The notes beneath the pieces were generated by a model, which was not told the DNA's origin, did not search any database, and worked only from the letters and a program-made list of their open reading frames with translations. A DNA stretch of 16,052 bases from JBKJML01 sp046596415 (lineage in GTDB: Bacteria; Actinomycetota; Thermoleophilia; Gaiellales; Gaiellaceae): the NCBI GenBank assembly GCA_046596415.1, contig JBKJML010000230.1, forward strand, positions 1-16,052. Direction: 5' to 3'. Positions 6,987 through 14,488 of this stretch are shown in pieces. The translations under genes and the position numbers were made by a program. Each line of letters begins with the position of its first letter. The stretch's first letter is position 1.

Positions 6987-8150
6987 CTACCAGGAGTCGG
7001 GATCGCCGACCACGCTTCTGCCTGCGAACGTCGCGCGTGCGACGACGCGCCCGGTCCGGATGTCGACGATCGCGGTCGACCGGTCGTTTCGATCGAGGTG
7101 CACGTACGGTCGAGTCACGGTGTAGGCGCCGCTGATCTCCGGTTCGTCGAGGCGCCAGCGCAGCCGGCCGTCGTTGAGCCCGTAGGCGACAAGGGCCGTA
7201 TCGGACAATCCGAGCACGAGTCCGTCGACAACCGAGAACGATCCCATACGCGCATCGACGAGCTGAGCCTCCCACGTCTCGGTGTCGACGAGGCGAAGCC
7301 CGTTCCCGGTGAAACGTGGCCCGTGGTAGCCGCTCACGATCAGCGTTCCGGCTTCCCAGCGCGCCTGCCATGACGAGCCGGCGGTGCCTTTGGCGCGCGC
7401 CGTCGTCGTACGCACCTCGTGGTATTCCACGGCGAGCGTCTCGAGATCCACCTCTGCCGTGCGACCGCCGTTGACGATGAAGGCTGTCCGCCCGGCGCTG
7501 TCTACAGCGAGCCCCGGCTGGTCTGTGCGAATGACGTCCCGGCCGCGGAAGACGGTTCCCTTCGCGATGCGATCGAGTCGAACCACGCGGACCACGCCGC
7601 TACCGGTGAACACGAGCAGCCGTGCCGGCCCGATCCGGCGCATCGGCGCCTCGAGCGCGAGCAGGAGCGCACCGGCACGTCGGAAGTAGCCCACGTCTCG
7701 ACCGCGGAAGCGCAGACGCGAGACGACGGACTTCCTGCTCGCGTTGACCTCGACGATCGTCGTGCCCGTCGCGTCGCGGACGACGGCGAGGACGCGGTCG
7801 GGCCCGAGCCAATCCAGTTCGTCGACAACACCCTCGTTCGCAATCGGGACGTCGCCGAGCACGCGCCACCCGCCGAGATCGAGGAAGCGGAGTGCCGGCC
7901 GCTCGTAGCGGGGCGCGACCGCGCGCTCCTTCCCCGGTGAGAAAGCGAGCCCATGCGTGAACTCGCCGAGCGCCAGCGATGCGCTTCCGACGCGGCGAAG
8001 CGTCGTCGGATCGACGCGAACGAGGCGGCTGCGCGGAAAGTTCCACTCGATCCCGAGCGTCGGCTGCGGTGCACGAGCATCGGCGCCGGCGACACCGAGC
8101 TCGCCAAGCAGCGCGACGCAGCAAAGCGTGACGATCGCCACGTGCCTCAT
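6987..8150 (-). CDS. Secreted beta-propeller-like protein, function unknown
   Basis: The chosen start, ATG at 8150, gives 387 residues that begin with a typical signal peptide: MRH, a hydrophobic stretch VAIVTLCCVALLGELGVAG, then a small-residue cleavage region ADARA. The mature part repeats short beta-strand patterns such as LVRVDPTTLRRVGS, LRFLDLGGWRVLG, AEVDLETLAVEY, LRLVDTETWEAQLVD and TAIVDIRTGRVVA. The pattern 'value, D-T-x-T/G-x, hydrophobic strand' is typical of WD40, PQQ-like or YVTN beta-propellers. No enzyme motif is seen, and it is probably a periplasmic or surface binding protein. The frame remains open further upstream to 8417, but that part would overlap the divergent phosphomannomutase gene and would bury the signal peptide, so I reject it. 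Confidence 0.75.
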   Translation of the reverse strand: MRHVAIVTLCCVALLGELGVAGADARAPQPTLGIEWNFPRSRLVRVDPTTLRRVGSASLALGEFTHGLAFSPGKERAVAPRYERPALRFLDLGGWRVLGDVPIANEGVVDELDWLGPDRVLAVVRDATGTTIVEVNASRKSVVSRLRFRGRDVGYFRRAGALLLALEAPMRRIGPARLLVFTGSGVVRVVRLDRIAKGTVFRGRDVIRTDQPGLAVDSAGRTAFIVNGGRTAEVDLETLAVEYHEVRTTTARAKGTAGSSWQARWEAGTLIVSGYHGPRFTGNGLRLVDTETWEAQLVDARMGSFSVVDGLVLGLSDTALVAYGLNDGRLRWRLDEPEISGAYTVTRPYVHLDRNDRSTAIVDIRTGRVVARATFAGRSVVGDPDSW

Positions 8151-8174
8151 CGCAGTAATGATGGCAGACGCGGA

Positions 8175-8180
8175 TAGCAT
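8175..8180 (+). promoter_or_regulatory. Candidate -10 box (TAGCAT) for the phosphomannomutase gene
   Basis: TAGCAT ends 7 nt before the ATG at 8188. In-frame ATGs at 8158 and 8161 lie upstream of this box, so the box favours 8188 as the true, leaderless start. This agrees with family members, which begin just before the FKAYDVRG motif. Confidence 0.5.
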
Positions 8181-8187
8181 CCGGCCG

Positions 8188-9543
8188 ATGCTCGATCCCA
8201 AGGCCTTCAAGGCATACGACGTGCGCGGGCTCCACCCGCAGCAGCTCGACGAAGAGGGCGCGTACGCGATCGGTCGGGCGTTCGCGGAGCAGTTCGAGCC
8301 GGAGCGGATCGCCGTCGGCCGCGACATGCGGGTCTCGTCGCCGGCGATGGCCGCGGCGGCGATCGAGGGCGCGGCCGACGCGGGCGTCGAGGTGCTCGAC
8401 CTGGGGCTCGTCGGCACCGAGATGGTCTACTACGCGGTCGGCGAGCTCGGCCTCGATGGCGGCATCTGCGTCACCGCCTCGCACAACCCGAAGGAGTACA
8501 CGGGGATGAAGATCGTCCGGGGCGGCGCGCTCCCGGTCGGCGGCGAATCGGGCCTCTTCGACGTGCGTGACCGCGCGCTCGCCCTTGTGGCTCAGAGCCA
8601 CAAGGGTTCGAACAGGCGCGGCGCGGTCGTGCAGCAGGACGTCTGGCCCGGGTTCGTCGACAAGGTGCTCTCCTTCATCGACGTCGAGGCGCTGAAGCCG
8701 CTGCGGGTCGTGATCGATGCGGCGAACGGGATGGCCGGTGCGATGCTGCCGCCGGTACTCGAGCGGCTGCCGATCGACGCGGTACGGTGCTATTTCGACC
8801 CCGACGGGACGTTCCCGAACCACGAGCCGAACCCGCTCCTCCCGGAGAACCGCGAGTTCATCGTCGCGAAGACGCGTGCGGAAGGCGCCGACCTCGGGGT
8901 CGCGTACGATGGTGACGCCGACCGCTGCTTCTTCGTCGACGACACCGGCGAGTTCGTTCCCGGCGACTTCGTCACGGCGCTCCTGGCCGAGCTGATCCTC
9001 GAGCAGAGCCCCGGCCAGAAGGTGCTCTACGACGTGCGCGCGAGCCGGGCCGTGCCGGAGACGATCGAGCGCGCCGGTGGGGTCGCGCTGATCAACCGGG
9101 TCGGCCACGCCTACATCAAGCACCGCATGCGCGAGGAGGACGCGGTCTTCGCCGGCGAGGTCTCCGCCCACTACTACTTCCGCGACTTCTCGCAGGCCGA
9201 CAGCGGCGTCGTCCCGTTCCTGCTCATGCTCGAGTTGATCTCGAAGCGCGGCCGCAAGCTCTCGGAGCTCCTCGAGCCCTACCGCAGCCGCTACTTCATC
9301 ACCGGCGAGATCAACACGCCGGTCGCCGACGTGCCGGCGAAGCTCGCCGAGCTCGAGGAGCGCTACGCGGCGGCAGGTGGGCGGATCACCCACCTCGACG
9401 GCATCTCCGTCGACTTCGACGACTGGCACTTCAACGTCCGCCCCTCGAACACCGAGCCGCTCCTGCGGCTCAACCTCGAGGCGCTCTCCGGGCCGCTGCT
9501 GGAGGAGAAGCGCGACGAGGTGCTCGGCGTGATCCGCGCATGA
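8188..9543 (+). CDS. manB: Phosphomannomutase/phosphoglucomutase
   Basis: A 451-residue alpha-D-phosphohexomutase that interconverts hexose 6- and 1-phosphates and so feeds GDP-mannose or UDP-glucose synthesis. The N-terminal FKAYDVRG is at 7-14. The phosphoserine loop TASHNP places the catalytic serine at S98. The Mg-binding loop DGDADR has D241, D243 and D245. The sugar-specificity loop GEVSAH is at 323-328, and the phosphate-binding loop RPSNTEP is near 430. The GEVSAH form is usual for dual PMM/PGM enzymes. ATG 8188 is preferred over in-frame ATGs at 8158 and 8161 on family length and promoter position. Residues 132-140 are encoded by a perfect hairpin, described separately. The stop overlaps the next gene as ATGA, so the two are co-translated. 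Confidence 0.95.
   Translation: MLDPKAFKAYDVRGLHPQQLDEEGAYAIGRAFAEQFEPERIAVGRDMRVSSPAMAAAAIEGAADAGVEVLDLGLVGTEMVYYAVGELGLDGGICVTASHNPKEYTGMKIVRGGALPVGGESGLFDVRDRALALVAQSHKGSNRRGAVVQQDVWPGFVDKVLSFIDVEALKPLRVVIDAANGMAGAMLPPVLERLPIDAVRCYFDPDGTFPNHEPNPLLPENREFIVAKTRAEGADLGVAYDGDADRCFFVDDTGEFVPGDFVTALLAELILEQSPGQKVLYDVRASRAVPETIERAGGVALINRVGHAYIKHRMREEDAVFAGEVSAHYYFRDFSQADSGVVPFLLMLELISKRGRKLSELLEPYRSRYFITGEINTPVADVPAKLAELEERYAAAGGRITHLDGISVDFDDWHFNVRPSNTEPLLRLNLEALSGPLLEEKRDEVLGVIRA
8582..8606. repeat. Perfect 11-bp inverted repeat inside the phosphomannomutase gene
   Basis: CCCTTGTGGCT (8582-8592) and AGCCACAAGGG (8596-8606) are exact reverse complements around a CAG loop. The element encodes about ALVAQSHKG (residues 132-140), in the variable link between the first two mutase domains. 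An 11-bp stem with a 3-nt loop is much stronger than the coding sequence around it. The arms are also less GC-rich than their surroundings, which suggests a small inserted palindromic element, though chance cannot be excluded. Confidence 0.85.
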
Positions 9544-9998
9544 GCGCAGCACCCGAGCTCGGCCGCCTCAGCGACCGGAAGCCGCCGTTCAAGTACTCGG
9601 CGCTCGCGCGGGTCTGGTTCTCCGACACCGACGCGCAAGGAGTCGTCTACTACGGGCGCTATCTCCCCTACTTCGACCACGCCCGCACCGAGTACCACCG
9701 TCATCTAGGTCGGATCGACTTCGGTCGCAACGAGTTCGTGATGCGCGCCTCGACTGTCGAGTACCACGCGCCGGCCCGTTTCGACGACCTGCTCGAGATC
9801 TTCGTCCGGTTGGCTCGCATCGGCCGCACGAGCGCCACCTACGAGATGGGCGCCTACCGGATGGCCGACGACGCGCTGATGGTGACCGCGACCCAAACGG
9901 TCGTGCTCGTCGACCCCGTCGCACGGGCAGCGGTCGAGATCCCCCGCGCCTTCCGCGACCTCTTGCGCTCCTTCGAGGGCGAAGACCTCGAAAGTTAG
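9540..9998 (+). CDS. YbgC-like acyl-CoA thioesterase (4-hydroxybenzoyl-CoA thioesterase family)
   Basis: A 152-residue single hot-dog domain protein. The active-site stretch FSDTDAQGVVYYGRYLPYFD (residues 27-46) matches the YbgC/4HBT signature D-x-D-x-x-G-V-V-Y-x-x-x-Y. D31 corresponds to the catalytic aspartate that hydrolyses acyl-CoA thioesters. The helix that follows (HARTEYHRHLG) is also typical. In Proteobacteria YbgC sits with the Tol-Pal genes; here it is coupled by ATGA overlap to a hexose phosphomutase, with no tol genes near. The acyl substrate cannot be told from sequence; short-chain acyl-CoA is usual for the family. A strong hairpin follows the stop. Confidence 0.88.
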   Translation: MSAAPELGRLSDRKPPFKYSALARVWFSDTDAQGVVYYGRYLPYFDHARTEYHRHLGRIDFGRNEFVMRASTVEYHAPARFDDLLEIFVRLARIGRTSATYEMGAYRMADDALMVTATQTVVLVDPVARAAVEIPRAFRDLLRSFEGEDLES

Positions 9999-10009
9999 AG
10001 CTAGCGGGG

Positions 10010-10037
10010 GGCGCCCACCTGGCCGCAGGTGGGCGCC
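10010..10037. terminator. GC-rich hairpin between convergent genes, probable terminator
   Basis: GGCGCCCACCT (10010-10020) pairs perfectly with AGGTGGGCGCC (10027-10037) around a 6-nt loop, 12 nt after the thioesterase stop. A second palindrome, AGCCCGGGCT, follows at 10040-10049. There is no U-tract, which is common in high-GC actinobacteria. It should end the mutase-thioesterase transcript. Confidence 0.7.
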
Positions 10038-10096
10038 ACAGCCCGGGCTTACCCTCTCCCCGCCCTCGTTGTACGTCGAGAGGCGGCAAATCGCCA

Positions 10097-10150
10097 TCCC
10101 TGGATCGAGGTACCCCTCCCTCGATCGAGCATGATCCCTCGATCGAGGGA
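10097..10150. repeat. Three spaced copies of a 16-bp palindromic sequence
   Basis: Copies are at 10097-10112 (TCCCTGGATCGAGGTA), 10117-10132 (TCCCTCGATCGAGCAT) and 10135-10150 (TCCCTCGATCGAGGGA). The third is a perfect 16-bp palindrome; the first two are decayed toward it. Centre-to-centre steps are 20 and 18 bp. The array ends 2 bp before the rel stop codon, in the gap between two convergent genes. It may form hairpins that end or stabilise the rel transcript, or it may be a protein-binding array. The rest of the 9999-10152 gap holds the terminator hairpin and nothing coding that I can see. Confidence 0.75.
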
Positions 10151-10152
10151 CG

Positions 10153-12354
10153 TCAGCTCGGCGTCATTCGGTACGCGTCGAAGACCGCATCGATGTTGCG
10201 AAGCGCGTTCAGCAGTGTGCGGAGCTCCTTCGCGTCGCCGACCTCGACCGTGTACCAGTTGCGCGCCATCTGATCCTCGACGGTGCCGCCGTACGAGACG
10301 ATGTTCGCGCCGTGCTCCCCAAAGGTGCGTGCCACGTCCTCGAGCAGGCGTGGGCGATCCCACGAGTCGACGGCGATCTGGGCGCGGAAGCTCGACGAGG
10401 CGCTGCCGTCCCACTCGACCGGGGTGAAGCGCTCCGGGGTCTTCATCAGCGCCTTCACGTTCGGGCAGTCGGTGCGGTGGATCGTGATCCCCCGCCCGAG
10501 CGAGATATAGCCGGCGATCGGATCGCCGGGCAGCGGCGTGCAGCATTTCGCGAGCCGCACGAGCACGTCCTCGACGCCGACGACGGTGATCCCGAGCGTG
10601 TCGCTTTCGACCGTCGTCCTCGAGCGCGGCGTCTTGAACGTGATCGTCGGCTCGTCCGCGACCTCGTCGATCTTCAGCCGATTCAGCACCTTGTTGACGA
10701 TCTGGCCGACCGGCAGCTTCCCCGAGCCAAGCGCCAGGTAGAAGTCCTCTGCTTTCTTGAAGCCGGTGTCGCGGATCACCTGCGCGAGCACCGAGGAGCT
10801 CTGGAGCTTGCGGTATGGGAGGCTCTGTGCCTTGAGCGCCTGGTCGAGCATGTCGCGGCCCTTCTGCTCGGTCTCGCCACGCGTCTCGCGCTGGAACCAC
10901 TGGCGAATCTTGTTCCGCGCCCGTGACGACGCCGCGACGGACATCCAGTCACGCGAGGGGCCACGGCCGGACTTCGAGGTGAGGATCTCGACGAAGTCGC
11001 CGTTCTTCAAACGGTAGTGCAACGGGACGATCCGCCCGTTGATCTTCGCACCGACCGTGCGATGGCCGACGTCGGTATGCACGGCATAGGCGAAGTCGAT
11101 CGGTGTCGAGCCGGCCGGCAACGTCTTGACCTCACCCTTGGGCGTGAACACGTACACCTCGTCGTCGAAGAGGTCGGTACGGAACGTCTTCATAAACTCG
11201 CGCGGGTCGGCCTCGTCCGCCTGCCAGTCCATCAGTGTCTTCACCCAGGCGAGCCACTCCTCGTCCCGGCCGCCCTTGCCGCGCTTGTAGAGCCAGTGCG
11301 CGGCGATCCCGAGCTCCGCCTCCTCGTGCATTTCACGCGTGCGCACCTGGATCTCGAGCGGCGTCCCCTCCGGCCCGATCACGGTCGTGTGCAGCGAGCG
11401 ATACCGGTTCAGCTTCGGCATCGCGATGAAGTCCTTGAACCGCCCCGGCATCGGCTTCCAGAGCGAGTGGATCAGGCCGAGCGCGCCGTAGCAGTCACGC
11501 GTCCCCTCGTCGCCGGCCCGCTCGACGATGACCCGCATCGCCGTCAGGTCGTAGATCTCGTTGAACTCCCGGCCCTTCTTCGCCATCTTGTCGTAGATCG
11601 AATAGAAGTGCTTTGCGCGCCCCGAGATCTCGGCCGGCACGTCGACCTTTTCCAGTTCGAGCTGAAGCACCTCGCCGGCCGCCGCCACCTGCGACTCGCG
11701 ATCGGCGCGCCGGTCGGCGACCATCGCGCTGATCTCCGCGTACTTCCGCGGATGCAGGGTCTGAAACGACAGGTCCTCGAGCTCCCATTTGACGGCGTGG
11801 ATGCCGAGCCGATGGGCGAGCGGCGCATACACCTCGAGCGTCTCTTTCGCCTTGCGCACCTGGGTCTGCTTGCCCTGGTATTCGATCGTGCGCATGTTGT
11901 GGAGCCGGTCGGCGAGCTTGATCAGGATGACACGCACGTCCTGCGCCATCGCGACGATCATCTTGCGGTAGTTCTCGGCCTCGGCCTGCTCGCGGCTCTG
12001 GAAGCTCGTGCGCGTCAGCTTCGTGACGCCCTCGACGAGGAGCGCGACCTCGTCGCCGAACTCGGCCCGGATCTCGTCGATGTCGGACTCGGTGTCCTCG
12101 ACGACATCGTGGAGGAGCGCAGCGACGATCGTCTGCTCGTCGAGCCGCAGCTCCGCACAGATCTTCGCGACGCCGAAGGGGTGGTGGATGAACTCCTCGC
12201 CGGAGCGGCGCACCTGACCCTTGTGCGCCTCGGCGGCCTGACGGAAGGCCCGCGCGAGCAGCTCTCTGTCGACCGCCGGGTTGTATCCCTCGACCGCCGC
12301 GATCAGCTCGTCGATGAGCTCCTGATGGTGCTGCTGCGCCCCGACAACCGCCAT
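10153..12354 (-). CDS. rel: Bifunctional (p)ppGpp synthetase/hydrolase Rel
   Basis: A 733-residue RelA/SpoT homologue with the full domain order. The HD hydrolase has H57 and H82-D83 (LLHDVVEDT), and DRLHNMRT is at 149-156. The synthetase domain has GRAKHFYSIYDKM near 245 and RYRSLHTTV at 317-325. A TGS domain lies at about 395-455, a zinc-finger-like CC...H...C region near 595-625, and a C-terminal ACT domain from about 650. The motif RFKD at 305-308 is the R-x-K-D form of bifunctional Rel enzymes; synthesis-only RelA has E-x-D-D. The protein makes and degrades the stringent-response alarmone on the ribosome. ATG 12354 is supported by TACACT 6 nt upstream. recJ lies upstream on the same strand, but the apt gene often found between recJ and rel is absent. 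Confidence 0.97.
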   Translation of the reverse strand: MAVVGAQQHHQELIDELIAAVEGYNPAVDRELLARAFRQAAEAHKGQVRRSGEEFIHHPFGVAKICAELRLDEQTIVAALLHDVVEDTESDIDEIRAEFGDEVALLVEGVTKLTRTSFQSREQAEAENYRKMIVAMAQDVRVILIKLADRLHNMRTIEYQGKQTQVRKAKETLEVYAPLAHRLGIHAVKWELEDLSFQTLHPRKYAEISAMVADRRADRESQVAAAGEVLQLELEKVDVPAEISGRAKHFYSIYDKMAKKGREFNEIYDLTAMRVIVERAGDEGTRDCYGALGLIHSLWKPMPGRFKDFIAMPKLNRYRSLHTTVIGPEGTPLEIQVRTREMHEEAELGIAAHWLYKRGKGGRDEEWLAWVKTLMDWQADEADPREFMKTFRTDLFDDEVYVFTPKGEVKTLPAGSTPIDFAYAVHTDVGHRTVGAKINGRIVPLHYRLKNGDFVEILTSKSGRGPSRDWMSVAASSRARNKIRQWFQRETRGETEQKGRDMLDQALKAQSLPYRKLQSSSVLAQVIRDTGFKKAEDFYLALGSGKLPVGQIVNKVLNRLKIDEVADEPTITFKTPRSRTTVESDTLGITVVGVEDVLVRLAKCCTPLPGDPIAGYISLGRGITIHRTDCPNVKALMKTPERFTPVEWDGSASSSFRAQIAVDSWDRPRLLEDVARTFGEHGANIVSYGGTVEDQMARNWYTVEVGDAKELRTLLNALRNIDAVFDAYRMTPS

Positions 12355-12360
12355 CTCTTC

Positions 12361-12366
12361 AGTGTA
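12361..12366 (-). promoter_or_regulatory. Candidate -10 box (TACACT) for rel
   Basis: TACACT ends 6 nt before the rel ATG at 12354 and predicts a leaderless transcript. The 6-nt spacer reads GAAGAG, which could also pair weakly with the ribosome, so a short leader cannot be excluded. It shows that rel can be transcribed independently of recJ. Confidence 0.5.
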
Positions 12367-12434
12367 CTGCGGCGATTCGACCGCCCCGATCCGCGTATCC
12401 GTGCGGCAGGAGCGGCCGTTTCAAAGCCGAACCC

Positions 12435-12524
12435 ATGCTCGCGATGCTGTTCAGCTCACGCCGCCGGGAGCGCAAGGCGCTCCGTCTCGCCCGCGCGCTG
12501 CGGTTGGCCCTCCTGCGAGGCTAG
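12435..12524 (+). CDS. Possible 29-residue basic micro-protein between rel and recJ
   Basis: ATG at 12435 to TAG at 12522-12524 encodes 29 residues beginning MLAMLFSSRRRERKALRLAR and ending in an Ala/Leu/Arg-rich helix. About 25 of 28 third positions are G or C, as in real genes here, and the helix would be strongly amphipathic and basic. Against it: no clear ribosome site or TANNNT box lies before the ATG, it overlaps the recJ stop by 3 bp, and it contains the possible recJ terminator hairpin. Arg/Leu/Ala-rich frames arise easily in GC-rich DNA. An in-frame ATG at 12444 is an alternative start. Confidence 0.25.
   Translation: MLAMLFSSRRRERKALRLARALRLALLRG
12467..12483 (-). terminator. Hairpin downstream of recJ, possible terminator
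   Basis: GGAGCGC (12467-12473) and GCGCTCC (12477-12483) form a perfect 7-bp stem with a 3-nt loop, about 40 nt past the recJ stop in the 166-bp gap before rel. There is no U-tract. It may separate recJ from rel transcription. The rest of the gap (12355-12520) holds the rel -10 box and the possible micro-ORF. Confidence 0.35.
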
Positions 12525-14407
12525 GCGGCGGCAGGAAGCGCGACGCGCGTGAGGAGAAGAGCTCGGAACGCCTCCGACTCGAGCAGCTCGCGCCGCGCCG
12601 CCGAGCCAGCATCGAGCTCGAGCTCGCCGAAGATCTCGCGCGCCTCTGCGGTCCAGGCCGGCTCGCCCGCCTGCCACTGCGCTCCGAGCCAGGCCCGCAG
12701 CTCCTCGTAGCCCTCGGCCGTGTCGAAGACACGGCGGATGACGAGCTGCGGTGCGGAGGTGCCGTTCCAGCGGTTCTCCTTCAGGCGGAAGGCGAGGTCG
12801 TACCGGCTACCGCCCCGCAGCCGGTCGAGCTGCCCGCCGAGACGGAACGCGATCGCGCTACCGCCGTCGCGGCCGTGCTGGCGGATGCGGAAGCGCAGGT
12901 GCTTGCCCTCTCCCACCGTCGACGGGTCGGCGATCTCGCACCCGGCGACGAGCAGGTTCACATCGGGGTTGCCGAGCCCGAAAGGTGCCAGCCGGTCGAG
13001 CTCGACGGCCAGGTCGAGCGTGAGGGCGCTCGCCGGCACGATCGCGTCGATCCGGGTGAGCGGGACGAGGTCGTCGTCGCCGAGGCTCGCATCGGCGTAG
13101 GCGGCGAAGGCTGCAGCGAACGCCTCCAGCGAGTCGCCGCCGAGCGAGAGCCCCGCTGCTGCCTTGTGGCCGCCGAAGCGATCGAGGTGCTCGGCGCAGG
13201 CGGCGAGCCCTGCATGGAGGTCGAAGCCGCCGAGCGAACGACCGGAGCCCTTCCACTCGCCGTCGGCGCCCGCGATCATCACCACCGGCCGGTTGAACCG
13301 TTCGACGAGTCGCGAGGCGACGATGCCGTTGACCCCTTCGTGCCAGTCGTCGCTCCAGAGCACGTAGCCGCGACGCTCACGCCGCTCCTCGGGCCAGGAC
13401 TCGACCTGCGCGACCGCCTCGCGGACGATGCGCTGCTCGACCGATTGCCGATCGCGGTTCAGAGTCTCGAGCTCGCCGGCGAGGCGGCTTGCCTCGTCCT
13501 TGTCCTCGGTCAGGAGCAGCTCGAGCGCGGCACCCGGATGACCGAGGCGGCCGGCGGCGTTGATCCGGGGCGCGAGCCGGAAGCCGACCGCCGAGGACTC
13601 GACGGCGGCAGGATCGACGCCGGCGACGCGCATCAGTGCCAGGAGACCGGGCTTCTCGGTGCGTGCGAGCGCGCGCAAACCGGCGATCGCGAGTGAGCGG
13701 TTCTCATCGACGAGCGGGACGACATCGGCGATCGTCGCGAGCGCGACGAGATCGAGGTGACGGCGCACGACGTCGTGATCGGGGCCGAGCAGCGCCTGGG
13801 CGAGCTTGTGGACGACGCCGGTGCCGCAGAGCTCGGGGAACGGGTAACCGGAGGGTCTCGTCGCAACGATCGGACAATCGGGCAGCGTCGCGCCTGGCCG
13901 GTGGTGATCGGTGACGATCACCTCGAGGCCGAGTGCCTTCGCCTCTGCGACCTCCTCGACGGCGGTGATGCCGCAGTCGACGGTGATCACAAGCCCGCAG
14001 CCGCTGTCGGCGAGCCGCGCGAGCGTGTCACGCGAGACGCCGTAGCCTTCCTCGAAGCGGCTCGGCAGATGCCACTCGACCTTGGCGCCGAGCTCACGGA
14101 GCGTCAGGACGGCGAGCGCCGTGGCGCAGATGCCGTCGACGTCGTAGTCGCCGTGGACGCAGATCCGCGTGCCGGCTTCGACCGCGGCGCGGATCTGCTC
14201 GACCGCGGCCGCCATGTCGCCGAGCAAGAGCGGATCGTGCGGCGCAAGCTCGCCCGCGAGGAACGCCCGCGCCTCGGCGAGGTCGGTCAGGCCGCGCCGG
14301 ACGAGGATGGAAGCGGTGATCTCGCCGATTCCGAGCTCGCTCGCAAGGGCTGCCGCCTCCCCGTACGGGCACGGACGGATGGTCCAGTTGCCCTCGTGCA
14401 TTGTCAT
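12521..14407 (-). CDS. recJ: Single-stranded-DNA-specific exonuclease RecJ
   Basis: A 628-residue DHH-family nuclease, somewhat longer than the 577 of E. coli RecJ. RecJ degrades single-stranded DNA 5' to 3' in recombination and mismatch or base-excision repair. The metal-binding motifs are in order: HGDYDVDG at 85-92 (D87, D89, D91), VDCGI at 143-147 (D144) and TDHH at 166-169 (D167, H168, H169). The DHHA1 part follows, with the GGHKAAAGLSL glycine-rich motif near 400, and then an OB-fold region. The start may be ATG 14407 or ATG 14401 (MTM begins the frame). A TAGCCT hexamer at 14411-14416 lies 3 or 9 nt before these and does not decide. The neighbour rel is a common partner of recJ. Confidence 0.96.
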   Translation of the reverse strand: MTMHEGNWTIRPCPYGEAAALASELGIGEITASILVRRGLTDLAEARAFLAGELAPHDPLLLGDMAAAVEQIRAAVEAGTRICVHGDYDVDGICATALAVLTLRELGAKVEWHLPSRFEEGYGVSRDTLARLADSGCGLVITVDCGITAVEEVAEAKALGLEVIVTDHHRPGATLPDCPIVATRPSGYPFPELCGTGVVHKLAQALLGPDHDVVRRHLDLVALATIADVVPLVDENRSLAIAGLRALARTEKPGLLALMRVAGVDPAAVESSAVGFRLAPRINAAGRLGHPGAALELLLTEDKDEASRLAGELETLNRDRQSVEQRIVREAVAQVESWPEERRERRGYVLWSDDWHEGVNGIVASRLVERFNRPVVMIAGADGEWKGSGRSLGGFDLHAGLAACAEHLDRFGGHKAAAGLSLGGDSLEAFAAAFAAYADASLGDDDLVPLTRIDAIVPASALTLDLAVELDRLAPFGLGNPDVNLLVAGCEIADPSTVGEGKHLRFRIRQHGRDGGSAIAFRLGGQLDRLRGGSRYDLAFRLKENRWNGTSAPQLVIRRVFDTAEGYEELRAWLGAQWQAGEPAWTAEAREIFGELELDAGSAARRELLESEAFRALLLTRVALPAAA

Positions 14408-14410
14408 CTG

Positions 14411-14416
14411 AGGCTA
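14411..14416 (-). promoter_or_regulatory. Weak candidate -10 box (TAGCCT) for recJ
   Basis: TAGCCT on the minus strand fits TANNNT, but its distance of 3 nt to ATG 14407 or 9 nt to ATG 14401 is off the 6-8 nt seen at the other genes. If it is used, the second ATG is the more likely start, with a very short leader. Confidence 0.3.
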
Positions 14417-14488
14417 CGGCTGGGATCGGACGGCAGGCATTTGCACCAAGCCGTCGAAAGCCAACCGTCGAACAACCCGGTAGAGAAA

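Noticed and set aside
6318..7373. Plus-strand open frame (351 codons) opposite the cyclase N-terminus
   Set aside because: It spans the end of one real gene, an intergenic gap and part of another, all antisense, with no motif.
8151..8417. Upstream extension of the beta-propeller protein to an ATG at 8417
   Set aside because: It would overlap the divergent mutase gene and place the signal peptide inside the chain; ATG 8150 fits a secreted protein.
7600..9552. Long minus-strand open frame (650 codons) opposite phosphomannomutase
   Set aside because: The mutase has all catalytic motifs on the plus strand. The antisense frame is low-complexity, crosses into the beta-propeller gene in another frame, and has no recognisable domain.
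11017..12552. Long plus-strand open frame (511 codons) opposite rel
   Set aside because: It is antisense to the well-supported rel gene, is Arg/Leu/Asp/Val-rich as expected of a GC3 shadow, and shows no family motif.
12362..13696. Plus-strand open frame (444 codons) opposite recJ
   Set aside because: Antisense shadow of recJ, whose DHH motifs are intact on the minus strand.
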